From NCBI GenBank assembly GCA_005776545.1, contig SXOY01000296.1, positions 1 through 9,222 of the forward strand: 9,222 nt of DNA. The letters are read 5' to 3'. A model generated the notes under the pieces. It did not search any database and was not told the DNA's origin. It saw only the letters and a program-made list of their open reading frames with translations. The position numbers and the translations under genes were made by a program. Below, in pieces: positions 1-7,300 of the stretch. Each line of letters begins with the position of its first letter. Position 1 is the stretch's first letter. Origin of the DNA: Planctomycetia bacterium. GTDB taxonomy: Bacteria; Planctomycetota; Phycisphaerae; Phycisphaerales; UBA1924.

Positions 1-95
1 ACGTAAGGACTAGGTCAAAGCCGTGTTGATAGACGTGAAACGGTCACGAGCGGAAGCCGAACCCGTATTCGCTTCTTTGCGACGGCAGAGCGGTA
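1..95. other. sequence downstream of phhA, no gene recognised
   Basis: This is the stretch beyond the phhA stop codon on the minus strand. Reading frames here only continue across phhA in other frames and have no recognisable protein character. I see no convincing hairpin followed by a T-tract, so the phhA terminator is either weak or lies outside the window. Confidence 0.4.
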
Positions 96-1064
96 TCAGA
101 CAGAGGCTTTTGCCATTCCCGATGCGCCGATGACTTGCTCGGCGTATTGGTTCATGGCATCGCGGAGTTGTTCGAATGATTCGAGTACGTAGTAGATGGG
201 CTGGAAATGGTCGATTTCGAAATCGGTTTCGCAAATTCGTTCGAGATCGAAAGGTCGCCATTGAGCTACTGGTCGAGCGGTGCAGTCTGGAATGACAGAG
301 CCTCTTTCTTCCCAGGAGCCATGGAGGGCGTATTCAGATTCGGCGTGACTGGAGACCAGGCCGGAGCCATAGATCTTGACCTGTCCGTTTTCGCGGATGA
401 GGCCGAATTCGACTGTGAACCAGAAAAGGCGACCGAGGCGTTTGATGTGATATTCGTCGTCACAAAGCAGGGCGGCTTTGCCATAGGTCTGGAGGAAGTC
501 GGCGAAGACGCGAAGGGCGTGAAGGGGCACATGTCCGAAGACATCGTGGAAGATGTCGGGTTCGGGAAGGTAGTCCATCACTTCGCGAGGACGGATAAGA
601 ACGGTGGTGGGGAATTCGCGTTGCGCGAGGCAGGCAAAAAAGGCTTTGGCCGGGAGGTACCCGGGAACGCCATAGCTGGCCCAACTGCTGCATGCAAGTA
701 GGAACTTGTTGATGCCTTCGAGCTTGGTGCCAGCGCGGAGGACTGTGCCGCCGGCGATGGTGATGTCGCGGTCGAGCGTGAGGTCGTCAAGGAGCGGAAT
801 GCGGTCGCGGGTGAGGCGCAGGATATTCATGCCGTCGATGAACTGCGTGGAAACTTGTTGAGCGAGGACAGTCCAGCGGCGGTCGAAAAGGTCTCTCCAG
901 ACCTCATGGTCTTCTTGTGTGTATTTGTGGTAGGCTTGAGTGATGTAGAAGCGGTCGGGGTCGATCTGAGCGGCAGGTGTTTCTGGAGCTTTGTCGGCAC
1001 AGGCCTGGGCTTCGACAGCTTCAAGGGAATCGATGATGTTGTTGTAACGGATTTCGGATCTCAT
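96..1064 (-). CDS. phhA: phenylalanine 4-monooxygenase (phenylalanine hydroxylase)
   Basis: This is an aromatic amino acid hydroxylase of 322 residues that converts L-phenylalanine to L-tyrosine using O2, non-haem iron and a tetrahydropterin in the cytoplasm. The iron site is plain: PDIFHDVFGH gives His173 and His178, and WFTVEFGL gives Glu219, the 2-His-1-carboxylate triad. Further family blocks are FIDGMNIL, DRIP, YLPEPD, IYGSGLVSS and a C-terminal QPIYYVLESFEQL. It has no N-terminal ACT domain, as usual for bacterial enzymes, but it is somewhat longer than the roughly 260-300 residues common there. About 24 extra residues lie near positions 94-119. The frame stays open upstream, but the ATG at 1064 is preceded on the minus strand by GAGG with a 7-nt spacer, and similarity begins just after it. 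The gene is divergent from a LuxR-type regulator, which may control it. No pterin carbinolamine dehydratase (phhB) is seen in the window. Confidence 0.95.
   Translation of the reverse strand: MRSEIRYNNIIDSLEAVEAQACADKAPETPAAQIDPDRFYITQAYHKYTQEDHEVWRDLFDRRWTVLAQQVSTQFIDGMNILRLTRDRIPLLDDLTLDRDITIAGGTVLRAGTKLEGINKFLLACSSWASYGVPGYLPAKAFFACLAQREFPTTVLIRPREVMDYLPEPDIFHDVFGHVPLHALRVFADFLQTYGKAALLCDDEYHIKRLGRLFWFTVEFGLIRENGQVKIYGSGLVSSHAESEYALHGSWEERGSVIPDCTARPVAQWRPFDLERICETDFEIDHFQPIYYVLESFEQLRDAMNQYAEQVIGASGMAKASV
705..785 (-). other. extra segment inside PhhA (residues about 94-120)
   Basis: Between DRIPLLDD and the conserved VPGYLPAKAFFACLAQREFP region there are about 46 residues. In the Pseudomonas PhhA sequence as I remember it, the matching interval is about 22. 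The added part reads TLDRDITIAGGTVLRAG and continues through KLEGINK, and looks like a beta-hairpin plus helix. It lies ahead of the FP(T/V)xxFIR-like strand that leads to the active site. It is seen in the sequence, but its role is not known. Confidence 0.5.
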
Positions 1065-1257
1065 TGGGAAACCTCGATCAAAGGGAATTGAAGTAGAGAA
1101 GAGGATGAGGATTGGCGGGGGAACTGTCGAAGCGGCGATCCGAAGTTTCTCGCGAGAAGGAATTGGGAAGAAAAGTGACAAGTCAAGCCCAAATGTGGTG
1201 GAAAAATGCAATTGTGGGTGTAGCAACAGGTTAGAGGATGTCGATGAGGAGAGAGAC
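1065..1257. promoter_or_regulatory. divergent phhA/regulator intergenic region
   Basis: This 193-bp gap must hold the promoters of phhA (leftward) and the LuxR-type regulator (rightward). On the minus strand a TTGACT hexamer (1186-1181) resembles a -35 box, but the hexamer about 17 bp further on (ATTCCT) is a poor -10. The perfect palindrome at 1147-1158 would sit next to or over that -10. No convincing rightward promoter is visible. The region ends in the GAGGAGAGA ribosome binding site of the regulator. Confidence 0.4.
1147..1158. promoter_or_regulatory. candidate operator: 12-bp perfect palindrome
   Basis: TTCTCGCGAGAA is a perfect inverted repeat with no spacer, placed in the middle of the phhA/regulator divergent region. 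Its size and symmetry suit a dimeric helix-turn-helix protein such as the adjacent LuxR-type regulator. A 12-bp palindrome has roughly a 1 in 20 chance of arising in a gap of this length, so this stays a candidate. Confidence 0.3.
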
Positions 1258-2163
1258 ATGATTGGACGGGGTGGTGTCCGGAGGGGCCTACTCGGATCGG
1301 TCAAATTGGAGCAGAAGATGGAGTCACAGATTTTGACGACCATGAATTCGGAAGCAATGACGGTTGAGGGCCTGGATAGCCTGGTGACGCTGGTGGAGCA
1401 TGTGTGTGCGCTCCCCGCTGTTGCGACGCTGGACTGGTGTGATCGGGCCGCAAGCTCATTTGCAAATGAAATCAAAGGTTCCACTGCGGTTGTTCTGTTG
1501 GCCACTGTCCGTGAAGACGGAACGATTCGAGAGATCGAATCGATTGGTGCAGGAAAACATGGCGCGGGGAACGAACCAGAACTCATTGACATTCGGGCAC
1601 GGGTCGAAAGGCTGTCGACTCTGGGCTTTGGCATTAGCAACCTAGCGGGAGGTAAGCCGCAGGTTGGGCTGGTTTCGCCGGCACAAGGTGAGCCTCGCAG
1701 CGAATTGGAGCAACTGTTTGTCAACAGTGGCTCTGGTGTCGCTGCGGGCGTGTGTGCCTTGGGCACACCGTCAACAGGCCGAGTGTTATGTGTAATAGTG
1801 AGTGTTCCTGCCGGGATTCCCGAGTGGGTTCCAGGGGTGTTGGTCTCTATCCTGCCATCGCTCTCGAGAAAAGTCCTGGTTGCGATTGGTACTTCGACAT
1901 CGACCAAGAGCGGTTGGATCAGCCATCGCGAGCAGATGGTCTTGGAACAGTTGATTCTCGGCAAGAGCGTGAAACAGATCGCGGATGATCTTGGACGTAG
2001 TCCGCACACTGTGCATGATCATGTAAAGGCCTTGCATCGCAAGCTGAACGCTTCAAGCCGAGGCGAGCTGGTGGCGCGCGCATTGGGGCACATGATGGAA
2101 GGCACTGGGATTCGGCACGGCGACGGGAACACGCCGGGCCAAGATGGCCGCCAAGCGGCGTGA
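1258..2163 (+). CDS. LuxR/GerE-family transcriptional regulator
   Basis: This is a 301-residue DNA-binding regulator. The C-terminal part, about residues 222-280, is a clear LuxR/GerE helix-turn-helix: ISHREQMVLEQLILGKS, then KQIADDLGRSPHTVHDHVKAL, then HRKLNASSRGELVARAL. The SPHTVHDHVK block is the recognition helix. The N-terminal part, about residues 30-215, is not a response-regulator receiver, since no phosphorylation Asp pattern is seen. The alternation STAVVLLATVREDGTIREIESIG is reminiscent of a GAF/PAS-like sensor fold, but I cannot assign it. The start at 1258 has a strong GAGGAGAGA site with good spacing. The ATG at 1318, with GGAG six bases upstream, is a realistic alternative giving 281 residues, and codons before it look atypical. 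The gene is divergent from phhA, so it is a candidate regulator of it. A strong terminator follows. Confidence 0.85.
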   Translation: MIGRGGVRRGLLGSVKLEQKMESQILTTMNSEAMTVEGLDSLVTLVEHVCALPAVATLDWCDRAASSFANEIKGSTAVVLLATVREDGTIREIESIGAGKHGAGNEPELIDIRARVERLSTLGFGISNLAGGKPQVGLVSPAQGEPRSELEQLFVNSGSGVAAGVCALGTPSTGRVLCVIVSVPAGIPEWVPGVLVSILPSLSRKVLVAIGTSTSTKSGWISHREQMVLEQLILGKSVKQIADDLGRSPHTVHDHVKALHRKLNASSRGELVARALGHMMEGTGIRHGDGNTPGQDGRQAA

Positions 2164-2186
2164 ATTGTCGAGAATTGAGAAATATG

Positions 2187-2223
2187 CAGGCTCTCGCAGA
2201 TTTGCGGGAGCCTGTTTTCTTTA
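2187..2223. terminator. intrinsic terminator between convergent genes
   Basis: The arms CAGGCTCTCGCA and TGCGGGAGCCTG (2187-2198 and 2203-2214) form a 12-bp stem with one G-U pair around the loop GATT. A T-rich tract TTTTCTTTAT follows on the plus strand. It lies 23 bases after the regulator stop and just outside the stop of the minus-strand small gene, so it ends the regulator transcript. Read on the minus strand the following tract (CATATTTCTC) is a weaker T-run, so action in that direction is possible but less sure. Confidence 0.9.
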
Positions 2224-2505
2224 TGCCTTTGCGTCGAGCGAGCGACCAAGAAGAACGCCAGTTGCGGCGGAATTGCGTTCGGCGGGGTTTCTATAGATGG
2301 TGAGTACATCGCGTGGGGCGGCGGATTTCTGCGATGGGCGGCCAGTCAATTCGACCGAATCTGAAAATGCTACTTTGCCCTGAACTTGTGCGGCGACCAG
2401 CTTGTTTGCGGTCTTTGGTGCGGATACGGGTTGTGTTTTTGCACTCGGCTGAACGCCGTATGCCGCTTGAATTCTGAAGGGGAGAGTCGGAGGGATATTG
2501 CTCAT
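2221..2505 (-). CDS. small hypothetical protein
   Basis: This is a 94-residue protein that I do not recognise. The N-terminal half is rich in Pro, Ala, Gln and Lys and probably disordered. The middle has a KVAFSDSVELTGRPS stretch. The C-terminal end, VLTIYRNPAERNSAATGVL followed by LGRSLDAKA, looks like a compact conserved motif. There is no signal peptide, membrane segment or cysteine. Its codons look ordinary and the C-terminus sits exactly against the shared terminator, which favours a real gene. The ATG at 2505 is the best start but lacks a clear Shine-Dalgarno site. A TTG at 2577 would add 24 residues. It is divergent from pheA across about 215 bp, so the two may share a regulatory region. 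Confidence 0.6.
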   Translation of the reverse strand: MSNIPPTLPFRIQAAYGVQPSAKTQPVSAPKTANKLVAAQVQGKVAFSDSVELTGRPSQKSAAPRDVLTIYRNPAERNSAATGVLLGRSLDAKA

Positions 2506-2720
2506 GCTGAGGTCTGAATCGGCGGCATGGGGGAGACTCCGTGCAGTATTCGGAACCAGAAATGCTGTGGTCGGCAAGAACGGCGGCGAAGTTTGGGGCT
2601 TGGCTGGAAATCAGGTTGCGGAACAGGCGCTTTGAGCGCGGGGAAGCGCAAGAACTTCGCATGTCTGAACCGATGCAAACGTCATGCTTCGCCGATAAAG
2701 GGAAGGAAGAACGGAGCTCA
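2506..2720. promoter_or_regulatory. divergent small-gene/pheA intergenic region
   Basis: The upstream region of pheA is 215 bp and also serves the minus-strand small gene. A GCGCTT/AAGCGC inverted repeat (2627-2632 and 2644-2649) could form a 6-bp stem with an 11-nt loop in the pheA leader. I see no phenylalanine-rich leader peptide and no T-run after the stem, so classical attenuation is not supported. The pheA frame stays open through this region from a GTG at 2541, but the translation there has no P-protein character. Confidence 0.35.
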
Positions 2721-3905
2721 ATGGGTCGTAAGAAGGTAACAAAACGAGATTCGAACCCGGCAGCTACTTCAAAGGCAAAGGGGGTGAAGGGCCTTGATGA
2801 CCTTCGCCGGCGTATCAATGAGGTCGATCAGAAGTTGATCGATGTGCTGAATGCACGAGCGAGGTTGGTGGTCGAAGTTGGAAAGGCGAAGCAGGCGCAA
2901 GGGCTGCCGATCTATGCACCACACCGCGAGGTTGAGGTGATTGATCGAGCAATCAAGACTAGCCGCGAAGGTGGGGGAGTTTTGCCAGATCGAGCGATAG
3001 AGGCGGTATTCCGCGAGTTGATGTCTGGGAGCATGGCATTACAGCAGCCGACGCGAGTGGGGTATCTGGGACCGGCCGGGTCATATTCACATCAAGCGGC
3101 GGTGAAGCACTTCGGATCAAGCGTTGAGCTTGATGACTTGCATGCGATTGATGGAGTGTTTGACGAGGTGGCGCGGGGGCATGTGGCGTATGGCCTGGTG
3201 CCAATTGAGAATTCGCTGCATGGCGGCGTGGTGGAAACGCTTGATGCCTTTCGAGCGATGAAGCCTGGGATCACGATCTATGCAGAGGTTCAAATGCAGG
3301 TGCATCATGCACTGCTTAGTAATTGCTCGCCGGGTGCAATTCGCAGGATTCACTCCAAGCCTGAAGTGTTTTCGCAGTGCCGCCATTGGCTCGCGACGCA
3401 GTATCCCAAAGCGGAGCTGGTTCCCGAGGCGAGTTCAAGCCGGGCGGCAACGGTGGTTGCAGAGTTAAGTGCGAAAGCGATCGCGGCGGGGAAAGAGCCC
3501 CAGTGTGCGGCAATTGCATCAGAATTGTCGGGGCAGTTGTATGGGCTGAATGTTCTGTTCGAGAAGATCGAGGATTCGGCGGACAACCTGACGCGATTCC
3601 TGGTGATTTCAAAGCACCAGGCGCTTCGCAGCGGCGATGACAAGACCTCGATCATTTTTCATACTGCCGACAAGCCGGGTGCCCTAGTAAGCGTTTTGAC
3701 TGTTTTTCAGTCACGCGGGATCAACCTGTCGCACATTGACAAGCGGCCAAGCGGGCGGCGGAACTGGACGTATACATTCTTTATAGATGCGGCGGGGCAT
3801 CGGGAAGAGGCAGATTTGGCGGCGGCGGTGGTGGAAGCAAGGGCGCATTGCCGCGATTTAGAGGTTTTAGGCAGTTTTCCAAGATCGAAGCGGATTTTGG
3901 AATAA
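2721..3905 (+). CDS. pheA: bifunctional chorismate mutase/prephenate dehydratase (P-protein)
   Basis: This 394-residue cytoplasmic enzyme converts chorismate to prephenate and then to phenylpyruvate, the committed branch of phenylalanine synthesis. The AroQ chorismate mutase domain covers about residues 24-108, and alignment with the E. coli P-protein places the active-site residues at Arg29, Arg46, Lys57, Arg69, Glu70 and Gln108. The position of E. coli Asp48 is Ala66. The prephenate dehydratase domain covers about 112-303, with GPAGSYSHQAA (117-127), PIENSLHGGV (161-170) and the catalytic TRF motif (Thr301). A C-terminal ACT domain (about 318-390) has KPGAL and HIDKRPS, where E. coli has GAL and ESRP for feedback binding of phenylalanine. 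The length is normal for the family. The ATG at 2721 has GGAG four bases upstream. The ATG at 2661 and the GTG at 2541 are less likely starts. The leading 20 residues are a basic, probably disordered tail. Confidence 0.96.
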   Translation: MGRKKVTKRDSNPAATSKAKGVKGLDDLRRRINEVDQKLIDVLNARARLVVEVGKAKQAQGLPIYAPHREVEVIDRAIKTSREGGGVLPDRAIEAVFRELMSGSMALQQPTRVGYLGPAGSYSHQAAVKHFGSSVELDDLHAIDGVFDEVARGHVAYGLVPIENSLHGGVVETLDAFRAMKPGITIYAEVQMQVHHALLSNCSPGAIRRIHSKPEVFSQCRHWLATQYPKAELVPEASSSRAATVVAELSAKAIAAGKEPQCAAIASELSGQLYGLNVLFEKIEDSADNLTRFLVISKHQALRSGDDKTSIIFHTADKPGALVSVLTVFQSRGINLSHIDKRPSGRRNWTYTFFIDAAGHREEADLAAAVVEARAHCRDLEVLGSFPRSKRILE

Positions 3906-4366
3906 AACAGACAGATCGGTATAGCGAAATGCCGAAAAGCTGGTAGGATGCTGATGAGTTGCCGAGAATTGCAACCGAGCCACTGGGTATTCCGTAGAGA
4001 ATAGAAGCAGAAGGTTGGAAAATACGCAGGAGATCCGTACTTGGTTTTTGTACGGTAAAAGAAAATATGTGGCCGAGTTGTGCCGCAGAAGAAAATAGGG
4101 TAGGCTATAGAGGCTTGAGGAACTTTGGGAACCTACTTTAGGGATCTGGGGTTGTTTGAGCGCAAGGCGGAGTTGCAAGAAACTCCGAATACAGCGGTTA
4201 CCTGCCAGTTCGCCAGACGCGAATGTAAGAGCAGATGACAGGCCGCCCCCTTGGGACATTTTGTGTGTGTTCACGGATGGATTCGCGGGGTAAGATCGCT
4301 CACTCACGGGCGTATCAAACCGAGTGGCAGAATTGTCGCACGGTAGACAAATTGCAGGAGTCGGTA
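3906..4366. other. 461-bp intergenic region before the giant surface-protein gene
   Basis: I find no convincing gene here. A 200-codon minus-strand frame crosses it but overlaps the ends of both neighbours and has no protein-like pattern. The first 270 bases are more AT-rich than the genes around them and probably hold the promoter of the giant gene, although no hexamer pair is good enough to call. TTGTGC at 4078 with TAGGCT 17 bp later is the nearest. A short hairpin sits at 4035-4055. I see no T-tailed hairpin after pheA, so read-through into the next gene cannot be excluded. Confidence 0.5.
4035..4055. repeat. small inverted repeat in the leader region
   Basis: CCGTAC and GTACGG form a 6-bp perfect stem around the 9-nt loop TTGGTTTTT. 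It is followed on the plus strand by an A-rich tract rather than a T-tract, so it is not an intrinsic terminator in that direction. It could be an operator or an RNA leader element of the giant gene. Confidence 0.35.
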
Positions 4367-7300
4367 ATGGGTCTTTGGAACCGGCTGGTAGCGAAACTTG
4401 GGACGGAACTGAACTCGAACCGCCGCAGCGGCAAGCGCCTGGAGCGCACGCGCGGAGGCCGCACGGCATCGGCGATAGCCGGGCTTGCGGGGAAGAGTGG
4501 GGTTGAGAATCTTGAAGGTCGGCAGATGCTGTCGACCGTGACGATTACGCCATCAGATGTCGGGCCAGATGGGCTGGGAACCAAATCTGCATTTGTGGGA
4601 TATGTGCTGCCATATCTGTCAGCACCCATTTTCACAGATCAGCCCGGGCAAGCGTTTACCGAAGATTTGAATGATGAGAATCTGGGAGCCATTGCCAATG
4701 GTGCCCCAGGGGTGTTGCTGCAAGGCAGCAATGTTCGCTTGACATCACTGGCTGATGCGCAAGATCCTCAGGCGTATCTTCGCATCAATGGTGTGCAGGG
4801 CACACAGTACTTGCGTGTTTCGCCATTGCCGGTTGGCCGCGGATATTCGTATACATTCCCTGATCAGCAGAATGGTGCTGCACAGGTGTTGTCGAATTTT
4901 GCGTTTGACGTGATTGCGGACACCGGATTTGCAACTGGCTGGAACCCATTCAACATTGAAGTTCAAGTTCGATACTTGGGCGCAACGGTTCGCACATATT
5001 CCGGCCTTGCACTTGAAGCGACGCGATCAGTTCCGGTACCAGGACAGCAGGGTGTGGGAACGTACAATTTTGTCGGATCAGCCGCGCAGCCGATCTTCGA
5101 TGAAATTCAGGTTATCACAAGGAATGCTGGCGGAAATATTCCATACCGCGTAGACAATCTGGTCGGGGTGGTTGCCCCCACAACGTATGCCACGTGGATC
5201 GATGGGATTTCCAAACAAGGCGTGATGATCACGTTGTCTGGACCGGTTGGAGCCTCGGCAACGGTGTTTACGCTCGATGATCTCGAAGCACGTGGAACGA
5301 TTGCGCTGGGAATTCCGTTAGGTGGAACGATTCCGATCGTTGGCGGTTCGGCTACCGGCTTGCCTGATTTTAATCGCGGCATTGGAGCGATCAGAGTCAC
5401 CGGCTCAGATGCTCGAACATCGCTTTTGGTGTCAGGGGTTATCATTGAAACTGCAGAAGAGCGTCCTGCGGATGCGATATTTGGTGAAGGGAACTTCTGG
5501 GCGAAACACCCGGATAATTGGTCAGGAACGGCAGGAGCGTTTGAAGGCGGGCGGTTCGGATATGACGTCACCAATGACGAAGCGCGGCTTGTCCATGGCC
5601 TGAATGACGGCCCTGGCTCATTCCTCCTTGGTTCTCCGTTTGTGCGAGATACATCCAGCGCGTTTGCGTTTAACGCTGATGGCAATGCTGCTGCGATTCC
5701 AGTTGTAACCGGGTTTACACGTTCAAATCAGGGTATTTTCGTTGAAGGCTCGATCGGCGTCATTACGATTGACGGTATCGTTTATGGTTCAAGCCATATT
5801 GAAGGATTTGTCAACAAGCTCAATGTCGGGCAGTTGATGGGAAGCCTCACTGTTGATGGAGATGCAGGCGCGATCGTGATTGGTGGCGATGCCGGTCGTT
5901 GGTCGCCTGATGAGGCGGTGGGTGGAACGGACCATAAGACCGGTGGACAGATTCTCATTGGGCGCACGTTGGGTGAATTGAAAATCGGCGGGCGCAATGG
6001 GCTGGATATTACGATTATTGGAGATATCAATTCTCCGACGACTCGGCCACCTCGCAACATTGAAACATATGTTGAAGTGGAGTATTTGCTCGGCGTTGAT
6101 CCGGCAAACGGGGTTCCAAATGCATACGCAACGAACCACGCAAACACAGCAACGGCGGCGAATACCGACCCCGATCTGCCGTTCCAATTGCCGCGGCATA
6201 AGAATTATTACGGCACCGGCGGCGATCGAAATGATCAGGTCTTGCATGCCGAGTGGATTGGAAACTCCGGCTCTTCAGTGAGACTCAAAGGCGATCTCTC
6301 CGGTCGGGATCCAGCGGATGATGGGGAGGACACAAACGATATGTTTGCGTTCCTTTCAGATGGCACTACGCCGATTTCCATCGAAGCCTCATCAAACAAT
6401 GCACGTCGTAATGTGCTGATGCGCGTGATGGATGAGTTTGGGCGCACCCTTGCTGCGCCACAGTATTCTCCGACAGATCAGCTTAGTTCGAGATTGACGT
6501 ACACCCCAGACAAACCTGGTGTGTACTACATCTGTGTCACCGATCCGCAGGCTGGCGATGATGGATTCGACATTCTTCCATCAGGTTACACATTGCTTGT
6601 TTCCGGAATGATGCCCTCGACTGTTGGTGCAATTTCGATCGCAGGTTCAAACGGCGGAGCGGGTCGGAGCGGCGGCAACAACAGCCTTCGTACCAGCATC
6701 AATGTTCTCTCCGGCTCAGTGGGTGCGATTCGAGTTGGTACAGGGCTTTCTACGGGCGGCGGCTTCCAGTCGATAGATGAAATCGTCAATTACGTCGACA
6801 AACCCGATCCGGCCACGCGTGCACCAGAAGATGATCTCTACGATGTTCGCGGCAGTTCGTACTCAATCGCGGGCAACCTCGGCGCGTTTATCGCTGGTTC
6901 AGACATTTGGGACAATTCTGCAAACGCGCAGACCGCGGTAGAACTGTTTGTCAATGGCGATCTTGGAGAGTTGATTACCGGCCTCAACCCCCTTGCAGGC
7001 GGCACAAGTCCAAACGAGGGCGATGTCAACTTCCTCAACTTGCGTGTTGGCGGTCGCATTGGCAATGTGAATATCCGTGGCGGCATCGGCATGGACCAGG
7101 ATTACATTCCCGGCACGCGCGACACCGTGCAGTTTGATCCAGCGCGCAATGCCGATGTGGTCATTCAGACCGGCATCAATGGCGGCTCTGGCGATATCGG
7201 TATTTTCCGCACTGGCTTCCACCTTATCTCTGGCGCATTGAGCATTCGCACCAGCCCCGGCTCGGTTATTGGCGGATTGCTCTTCAGCCAAGATGTGTAT

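Noticed and set aside
212..225. 14-bp perfect palindrome CGATTTCGAAATCG
   Set aside because: It lies within the phhA coding sequence, encoding part of the TDFEIDHF motif near the C-terminus. It is best explained by codon coincidence rather than a regulatory site.
1065..2009. N-terminal extension of phhA to 637 codons
   Set aside because: The frame is open, but the extension lies antisense to the LuxR-type regulator and has no family similarity. The ATG at 1064 has a good ribosome binding site and starts right before the conserved enzyme.
2691..2698. GCCGATAA resembling a sigma-28 (flagellar) -10 box upstream of pheA
   Set aside because: The required TAAA element about 15 bp upstream is absent (GATG is found there), and pheA is not expected in the flagellar regulon.
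2541..2720. 60-codon upstream extension of pheA from a GTG
   Set aside because: The extension has no P-protein similarity and no good ribosome binding site. The ATG at 2721 has GGAG and starts close to the mutase domain.
2506..2720. pheA attenuator or leader peptide
   Set aside because: No short frame with a run of phenylalanine codons is present, and the inverted repeat there is not followed by a T-tract.
3867..4469. 200-codon minus-strand open frame over the pheA/giant-gene gap
   Set aside because: It overlaps the ends of two well-supported plus-strand genes, has no ribosome binding site or recognisable domain, and its translation is Ser/Leu/Pro-rich without a protein-like pattern.
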